From positions 1 to 35,933 of the forward strand of contig JAIUPE010000018.1 in the NCBI GenBank assembly GCA_020160875.1: 35,933 nucleotides of DNA. The letters are read 5' to 3'. Of the stretch, positions 31,278 to 35,933 are shown one piece after another. The notes beneath the pieces are model-generated. The model saw only the letters and a program-made list of their open reading frames with translations. It made no database searches and was not told the origin of the DNA. The position numbers were made by a program, and so were the translations under genes. Source of the stretch: Pseudomonadota bacterium (GTDB lineage Bacteria; Pseudomonadota; Alphaproteobacteria; Rhodospirillales; Rhodospirillaceae). Within the stretch, counting starts at the first letter, position 1. Every line of letters starts with the position of its first letter.

Positions 31278-32906
31278 ATGAGAAACGGCATTTCCAAATT
31301 TGCGCTCGCCTGCGCGCTGGCCGGCGCGCTGTTCACGGCGTCTCCGTCTCAAGCAAAACCGGTCGAGTTCGACCAGGCCACCATCGCCGAGCTGCAAGCG
31401 GCCATGGCGGCGGGTACGCTGACCGCCGAAAAGCTCACACAGCTCTGCCTCGACCGTATCGCGGCATTCGACCGCGCCGGTCCGAAGGTGCATGCGGTCA
31501 TGGCTGTGAATCCCAAAGCCCTCGAGATCGCCCGCGCCCTCGACGCCGAGCGGAAAGCCGGCAAGGTGCGCGGTCCTCTGCACGGCATCCCTGTGCTGAT
31601 GAAGGACAACTATGACACGCTCGATATGCCCACCACCGGCGGATCGGTGCTGCTGGAAGGCAACATGGCGCCCGATGACGCCTATATGGTGAAACGCTTG
31701 CGCGACGCCGGCGCGATCATCTTCGCCAAGGTGAATCTCGGTGAGTTCGCCAACGGCGGTCAAAGCTCGCTCGGCGGCCAATCCCTGAACCCGCACGATC
31801 TGACGCGTACGCCGGCCGGCTCCTCGGGCGGCACGGGCGTGGCGATTGCCGCCGGCTTCGCGCCGCTCGGCCTCGGTACCGATACGGGGGGCTCGATCCG
31901 CGGGCCTTCGTCGGTGAACGGGATCGTTGGTTTGAAACCGACCCACGGTCTTCTGAGCCGCGATGGCATCATCCCGCTCGCGCTCTCCCTCGACACGGGC
32001 GGTCCCATGGCCCGCAGCGTCTCCGACATCGCCGTTTCCCTCGGCATCATGACCGGGGTCGATCCGGCCGACGACGCCACCAAAAAGAGCCAAGGCAAGT
32101 TCGAGAAGGACTATACCAAGTTCCTCAAGGCCGATGCGCTCAAGGGCGCGCGCATCGGTGTGGCGCGCGATTTCACCGGCGCCGATCCGGATGTGGATTG
32201 GGTGTTCGAGTCCGCGCTCAAGGCCATGGAAAAAGCCGGCGCGACCCTGGTGAACGTGCGCTATCCGAAGTGGTTCCTCGACTCCTCGAACCAGGCCGTG
32301 TTCACGCTGTACCCGGCCGAGTTCAAGGTGCAGATCGCCGATTACCTCAAGACCACCGGGCCGAAGTACCCCAAAAATCTCGATCAGCTGATCGAGGCGG
32401 CGGAGAATTACCGCAGCATGGGCAACGACGGCGCCGGCCCGAACCTCTCGCGCTGGACGTATTTCAAGAACGTGGAAGCTAAGGCCGACTCTTTGAGCGA
32501 TCCGCGCTATCTCGCCCTGAAGAACTACTACTTGCCGATGACCGCGGCGCTGATCGACGGCATCATCGCAAAAGAGAAACTAGACGCGATCGTCTATCCG
32601 ACACAGACGCGCCGCCCGGCTCAGATTGCCGCGCCCCCGGGCCCGCCGCTGGGTTCCACGCCCAGTCCGACGGGGATCGCCAACCTCGCGGGTTTTCCGG
32701 ATCTGATCGTGCCCGCGGGCTTTACCACCGATGATTTGCCGGTGACCGTCTCGTTCTTCGGCACGGCCTTCAGTGAACCAAAGCTGCTCGCGCTTGGATA
32801 CGCGTTCGAGCAGGCGACGCACGCACTGCGCCGTCCGGTGAATACGCCCGCGCTCGCGAATGCGGCGATCGACGTCCCGACCGGCGGCGCCGCGCCAACG
32901 AAATAA
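31278..32906 (+). CDS. Secreted amidase-signature hydrolase, copy 3
   Basis: Predicted 542 residues. ATG 31278 follows GTGGGGA closely; the in-frame GTG at 31266 lies in that site and is rejected. The signal peptide is ISKFALACALAGALFTASPSQA. The triad is K109 (VLMKDNYDT), S182 and S206. It differs from its sisters in having Tyr instead of Ile in KDNYDT next to the catalytic Lys, and in a distinct middle section (LDQLIEAAENYRSMGNDGAGPNLSRWTYFKN). It is the last gene of the operon, 24 bases after copy 2 and just before a strong terminator. All three copies look functional. Confidence 0.88.
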   Translation: MRNGISKFALACALAGALFTASPSQAKPVEFDQATIAELQAAMAAGTLTAEKLTQLCLDRIAAFDRAGPKVHAVMAVNPKALEIARALDAERKAGKVRGPLHGIPVLMKDNYDTLDMPTTGGSVLLEGNMAPDDAYMVKRLRDAGAIIFAKVNLGEFANGGQSSLGGQSLNPHDLTRTPAGSSGGTGVAIAAGFAPLGLGTDTGGSIRGPSSVNGIVGLKPTHGLLSRDGIIPLALSLDTGGPMARSVSDIAVSLGIMTGVDPADDATKKSQGKFEKDYTKFLKADALKGARIGVARDFTGADPDVDWVFESALKAMEKAGATLVNVRYPKWFLDSSNQAVFTLYPAEFKVQIADYLKTTGPKYPKNLDQLIEAAENYRSMGNDGAGPNLSRWTYFKNVEAKADSLSDPRYLALKNYYLPMTAALIDGIIAKEKLDAIVYPTQTRRPAQIAAPPGPPLGSTPSPTGIANLAGFPDLIVPAGFTTDDLPVTVSFFGTAFSEPKLLALGYAFEQATHALRRPVNTPALANAAIDVPTGGAAPTK

Positions 32907-32921
32907 TGGTTGTTTGCGCGA

Positions 32922-32955
32922 AGGGGCCGGCGGGGAAACGCGCCGGCCCCTCTTT
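32922..32955 (+). terminator. Intrinsic terminator of the amidase operon
   Basis: AGGGGCCGGCG (32922-32932) and CGCCGGCCCCT (32941-32951) form a perfect 11-bp stem with an 8-base loop, followed by CTTTATTG. It lies 15 bases after the last amidase stop. Confidence 0.85.
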
Positions 32956-33038
32956 ATTGACGGATCTCGGGCCGTACGCGCTTCACATTTGCCGGCCCCG
33001 GCGGCACACTCTTGCGCACCCTATGCGGAGAGAAATAG

Positions 33039-33989
33039 ATGCGCGCCTTTTTCGCGGCCCTTGTTTGCACCGGCCTTTTTGGCGGGTGTTTGTCCTACGC
33101 CGCCGCGGCACAGAGCGGGCCGGCCGCCGCGCCCATGATCCATCCTGAAAAACTGAAACAGATCGCGCCCAGCGTCTGGATCATCCCCGATGAAAGCCGT
33201 CCCATGGTGCCCAATGTCGGCCTCGTGGTCGGTCAAACCGGTATCCTGGTGATCGATACCGGCATGGGCGATATGAACGGCGCGATCATCGCCGGCGTCG
33301 CGCGCAAGCTCGCGCCGAACCTGCGCATCTACCTCGTGACCACGCATTTCCATCCCGAGCATGATCTCGGCGCCAACGGGTTTCCGCGCGGCGCGCGCAT
33401 GCTCGACGGCTCGACGCTGTTGCGCGCGACGACTCAGGAACAGGATATCGCTGAATTTGGCTTGTCGCTGGCCAAGACCTTTTCCGATCGCTCGCCGGCC
33501 GCCGCCGAACTCCTGAAGGGCGCGCAGTACCGCGAAGCCGATATCGCGTTCGAGAACGACCGCACCTTGGACCTCGGGGGCGTGCGCGCCTACATCTTCG
33601 CCGCCGGCCCCAACCATACGCGCGGCGACACCGCGGTGTGGGTCGAGACCGAACAGGTGCTTTTTGCCGGGGATATCGTCATGAAGCCCCAGCCGGCTTT
33701 GGCCAGCCCCTATTCCACGGTCGGTCATTGGCTCTCGACCCTCGAGAGCTTGGCCCAACTCCGTCCGCGCACCATCGTGCCCAGCCATGGCCCGACCGGC
33801 GGACCCGAGCTGATCGAGGGTTACAAGGCCTATTTCACCGAGGTCCAGCAGCGGGCCGCGGCGGAGAAGAAGGCCGGGAAATCGCAGGACGATGCCGTCA
33901 CCGCCGTCACTGCGGCCATGGCGGAGCGTTATCCCGATAAGAATCGTCTCGCGGGCGCCATCCGCGCGGCTTACGCGGAAGCCCCGTAA
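33039..33989 (+). CDS. Exported metallo-beta-lactamase-fold hydrolase
   Basis: Predicted 316 residues with GGAGAG about eight bases before the ATG. The N-terminus is an export signal (FFAALVCTGLFGGCLSYAAAAQ). The FGGC segment could be read as an imperfect lipobox, so a lipoprotein is possible. The metal site is nearly canonical: H103 and H105, E107 and H108 (THFHPEHD, with Glu in place of the usual Asp), H193 in GPNHTRGD, D212 in FAGD and H250 in PSHG. The fold is shared by lactamases, lactonases, glyoxalase II and many others. The specificity is unknown, and beta-lactam hydrolysis should not be assumed. The C-terminal 60 residues are helical and charged. Confidence 0.88.
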   Translation: MRAFFAALVCTGLFGGCLSYAAAAQSGPAAAPMIHPEKLKQIAPSVWIIPDESRPMVPNVGLVVGQTGILVIDTGMGDMNGAIIAGVARKLAPNLRIYLVTTHFHPEHDLGANGFPRGARMLDGSTLLRATTQEQDIAEFGLSLAKTFSDRSPAAAELLKGAQYREADIAFENDRTLDLGGVRAYIFAAGPNHTRGDTAVWVETEQVLFAGDIVMKPQPALASPYSTVGHWLSTLESLAQLRPRTIVPSHGPTGGPELIEGYKAYFTEVQQRAAAEKKAGKSQDDAVTAVTAAMAERYPDKNRLAGAIRAAYAEAP

Positions 33990-34030
33990 AAGCTTTTCTC
34001 TTCGGGCGCTGGCCCGTATATGTCCCGGCC

Positions 34031-35113
34031 ATGCGCATTGCCTACCTGATCAACTCCCTCGACGGTTACGGTGCCGGCTTGCCGGTGCCCATGATCACGG
34101 GCTTCATGCGCGAATGGGGCGCCGATGTGCATCTGTTCGCGCTGACCCGCCGCGATGGCCGCATGGAACCCATTCTCGAGCGCCACGGCCTGCCGTTCGA
34201 CGTTCATCAGGGCACGGTCCTCCAGTCCTTCGGCTGGCTGCGCGAGAAGCTCGAGGCGTACCGTCCGACGGTTCTCTGGACCTCGCTCGCCCATGCGACC
34301 CTGGTGGGGCGTTACGTCGGACGGAAATTGGGCCTGCCGGTGGTGAGCTGGCAGCACAATGTGTTCTTGAAGCGCGGCAATATCGTCGCGCTGTGGCTCA
34401 CCCGGCGCATGACAGATTTGTGGGTCGCGGATTCCTACTGTGTCGCCGACGTCACCCGCACGCGCTTTGGTCTCGCGGCGGAAGACGTCACCATCTGGCC
34501 GCTCTTTTCGGCCGATCCGGAGGCGCCCCGCGCCCAGAGCGCACAACCCGATGAGATCTTCCGCTTCGGCAGCCTGGGCCGCCTGCATCCGCACAAGGGC
34601 TACGATATCCTCGTGCGCGCGCTCGCGAAGATCAAACGCGACATGCCGGGCCTCGCGGCGCGCTTCACCGTGACCATCGGCGGCGACGGCCCAATGCGCG
34701 GCGAGCTCGAAGCGTTGACCAAGGAGCTCGGCGTCACAAACCTGATCCTCGCGGGCTATCAGGACGCGCCGAAGGACTTCCTCGCCACACTGCATGCCTA
34801 TGTCCAGCCCTCCCGCGTGGAAGGGCTCTGTATCTCGGCGCACGAGGCGATGCAGGCGGGTCTGCCGGCCGTCGTCTCCAATATGGGCGAGATGCCGCTC
34901 ACGGTCCGCGAGGGCGAGACGGGCTTGGTCGTGCCGGTTGGCGATGTCGACGCGCTGGCCTCCGCGTTGGTGCGCGTCGTGTCTGATCCGGCCCGCGCGG
35001 CCCTCATGGGTGAAGCCGCCCACCGCCATGTGAACGACCGGTTCAGCACCGCGCGTTTCCGCGCGGCCGGGGCCGGCATCCTCTCCAAGGCGGACGCGCT
35101 TACGCGCAAATAA
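34031..35113 (+). CDS. Glycosyltransferase family 4 protein
   Basis: Predicted 360 residues, starting 41 bases after the hydrolase gene. The N-terminal Rossmann half opens with RIAYLINSLDGYGAGLPVPMITGF. The C-terminal half has FRFGSLGRLHPHKGYDILVRAL, typical of GT4 donor binding, then TIGGDGPMRGELEALTKELGVTNLILAGYQD. The nucleotide-sugar motif E-x7-E is seen in EGLCISAHEAMQAG, followed by GLPAVVSNMGEMPLTVREGETGLVVPVGD. It would transfer a sugar to a glycan or lipid at the cytoplasmic face of the membrane. No other polysaccharide gene is nearby, so the acceptor is unknown. A bidirectional terminator closes it. Confidence 0.9.
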   Translation: MRIAYLINSLDGYGAGLPVPMITGFMREWGADVHLFALTRRDGRMEPILERHGLPFDVHQGTVLQSFGWLREKLEAYRPTVLWTSLAHATLVGRYVGRKLGLPVVSWQHNVFLKRGNIVALWLTRRMTDLWVADSYCVADVTRTRFGLAAEDVTIWPLFSADPEAPRAQSAQPDEIFRFGSLGRLHPHKGYDILVRALAKIKRDMPGLAARFTVTIGGDGPMRGELEALTKELGVTNLILAGYQDAPKDFLATLHAYVQPSRVEGLCISAHEAMQAGLPAVVSNMGEMPLTVREGETGLVVPVGDVDALASALVRVVSDPARAALMGEAAHRHVNDRFSTARFRAAGAGILSKADALTRK

Positions 35114-35143
35114 AAACGGCACGGGAGCGACCCCGTGCCGTTT
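35114..35143. terminator. Bidirectional terminator between convergent genes
   Basis: AAACGGCACGGG (35114-35125) and CCCGTGCCGTTT (35132-35143) form a perfect 12-bp stem with a 6-base loop. T-runs lie on the downstream side for both strands (TTT after the + stem, TTTTTA on the - strand), serving the glycosyltransferase and the convergent peroxiredoxin gene. Confidence 0.85.
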
Positions 35144-35170
35144 CCATCCACCGCTGTCTGCGGTTTAAAC

Positions 35171-35758
35171 TTACTTCTTCAGCGCGGCGACGATCGCGAG
35201 CGATTTATCGACGTGATCGGTCGGGCTGATGCCGTCGTCGGCCGACGACAGGGTCGCGATGATCTTGTGATCGGGCGTAATCACGAACGTCGTGCGCTCG
35301 GTTGTGCCGGCGCTGGTGATGTCACGGCCCTTGGTGTCCTTCATGCCGTCGCGGCGCTCACGCACCGTCAGGTTAAAGGATTTCGAAATCGCGCCATTCG
35401 CATCCGACGCCACCGGGAACTTGCCCGCGCAATATTCCGGATCGGCGGAAAACTCATTGAGCTTCGCGATCGGGTCCTGCGACACGCCGATGATGGTCGT
35501 GCCCACCGCATCGAACTTATCTTTGCTCTCGGCGAAGGTGTGCGCTTCGAGATTGCAGCCGCGCGTATAAGCGGCCGGATAGAAGTACACGACCACCGGA
35601 CCCTTCTTGAGGGCGTCCGCGAGGGAGAAGTCGAATTCCTTGCCGGCCAGCGAGGCGCGCGTCTTGAAATCGGGAGCCGTGTCGCCGTTCTTCAACGCGG
35701 CATACGCCGGGACTGCGAACGCGCTCGCGAGCAGAGCGCCAACAATCAGTTTCTTCAT
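35171..35758 (-). CDS. Exported peroxiredoxin (AhpC/TSA, BCP-like)
   Basis: Predicted 195 residues on the minus strand, with GGAGGA about ten bases before the ATG. The signal peptide is MKKLIVGALLASAFAVPAYA, so the enzyme acts in the periplasm. The thioredoxin-like fold starts at LKNGDTAPDFKTRASLAGKEFDF. The peroxidatic motif is YPAAYTRGCN, with P61, T65 and C68 fitting PxxxTxxC. A second cysteine, C110 in DPEYCAGKF, is a candidate resolving residue, although its position differs from the usual BCP pattern. The sequence TERTTFVITPDHKI carries the conserved Arg near the C-terminal strand. It would detoxify hydrogen peroxide or organic peroxides; its electron donor in the periplasm is unknown. 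About 175 bases upstream to the window edge hold its promoter region, with no second gene seen. Confidence 0.88.
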   Translation of the reverse strand: MKKLIVGALLASAFAVPAYAALKNGDTAPDFKTRASLAGKEFDFSLADALKKGPVVVYFYPAAYTRGCNLEAHTFAESKDKFDAVGTTIIGVSQDPIAKLNEFSADPEYCAGKFPVASDANGAISKSFNLTVRERRDGMKDTKGRDITSAGTTERTTFVITPDHKIIATLSSADDGISPTDHVDKSLAIVAALKK

Positions 35759-35933
35759 AAGATTCTTCCTCCACGAGGATAAAAGGCCTGAACGCGGGCT
35801 TATTTTTACAGGGCGGCCATTTCGCCTGGAAGCCCCAAAGCCGCCCGGTCTTTCACATCGGCGTGGGCCGGGCTCATCGGTGACGTATGCAGGGTATGCA
35901 TAGACATTAAATAACGCAAAAGAAAACCGGCGG

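Noticed and set aside
32906..33148. 80-residue frame after the amidase operon
   Set aside because: It spans the terminator hairpin and overlaps the metallo-beta-lactamase-fold gene in another frame; no ribosome-binding site.

Overview
The window is about 36 kb of GC-rich chromosomal-looking DNA, densely coded and almost entirely on the + strand. Its content (a TonB-dependent receptor, a TorF-type porin, bacterial betaine-lipid genes, Tat-exported proteins and many secreted hydrolases) fits an alphaproteobacterium. I cannot place the order or genus from sequence alone. No rRNA, tRNA, CRISPR array, transposase or integrase was seen.

Layout. (1) 2-5340: the end of a TonB-dependent receptor, two hairpins, then a likely three-gene unit. 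It holds a secreted PHP-like metallohydrolase, an orphan TRAP-type solute-binding protein and a secreted creatininase-like protein, and it ends in a hairpin. (2) 5383-7164: a secreted DUF885 metallopeptidase-like protein. (3) 7305-7580 (-): a small two-helix membrane protein, divergent from the next operon. (4) 7731-18895: one long operon with a polyamine-type ABC importer (two permeases, two tandem paralogous binding proteins, ATPase), a DUF1028 protein, a HyuA-type subunit and two tandem paralogous HyuB-type subunits. (5) 19073-21024: btaAB for betaine-lipid synthesis, preceded by an 11-bp inverted repeat. (6) 21025-21690: a gene-poor stretch with clustered 9-bp repeats and a boxA-like element. 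(7) 21691-27787: a chemoreceptor, a TorF porin, a Tet-like MFS pump, a PhoX-like Tat protein and a SYLF-domain protein. (8) 27796-32955: three tandem paralogous secreted amidases behind a hairpin-rich leader, closed by a clear terminator. (9) 33039-35758: a secreted metallo-beta-lactamase-fold hydrolase, a GT4 glycosyltransferase and, convergent, an exported peroxiredoxin.

The recurring theme is capture and hydrolysis of amide or cyclic-amide compounds: the creatininase-like protein, DUF885, HyuA/HyuB with DUF1028 and a dedicated importer, and three amidases. The second theme is local tandem duplication: two binding proteins, two HyuB and three amidases, all retained intact. The operon at 7731-18895 is the best candidate for an undescribed functional system. 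It looks like a self-contained uptake-and-ring-opening pathway with duplicated recognition and catalytic subunits; its substrate cannot be read from the sequence.
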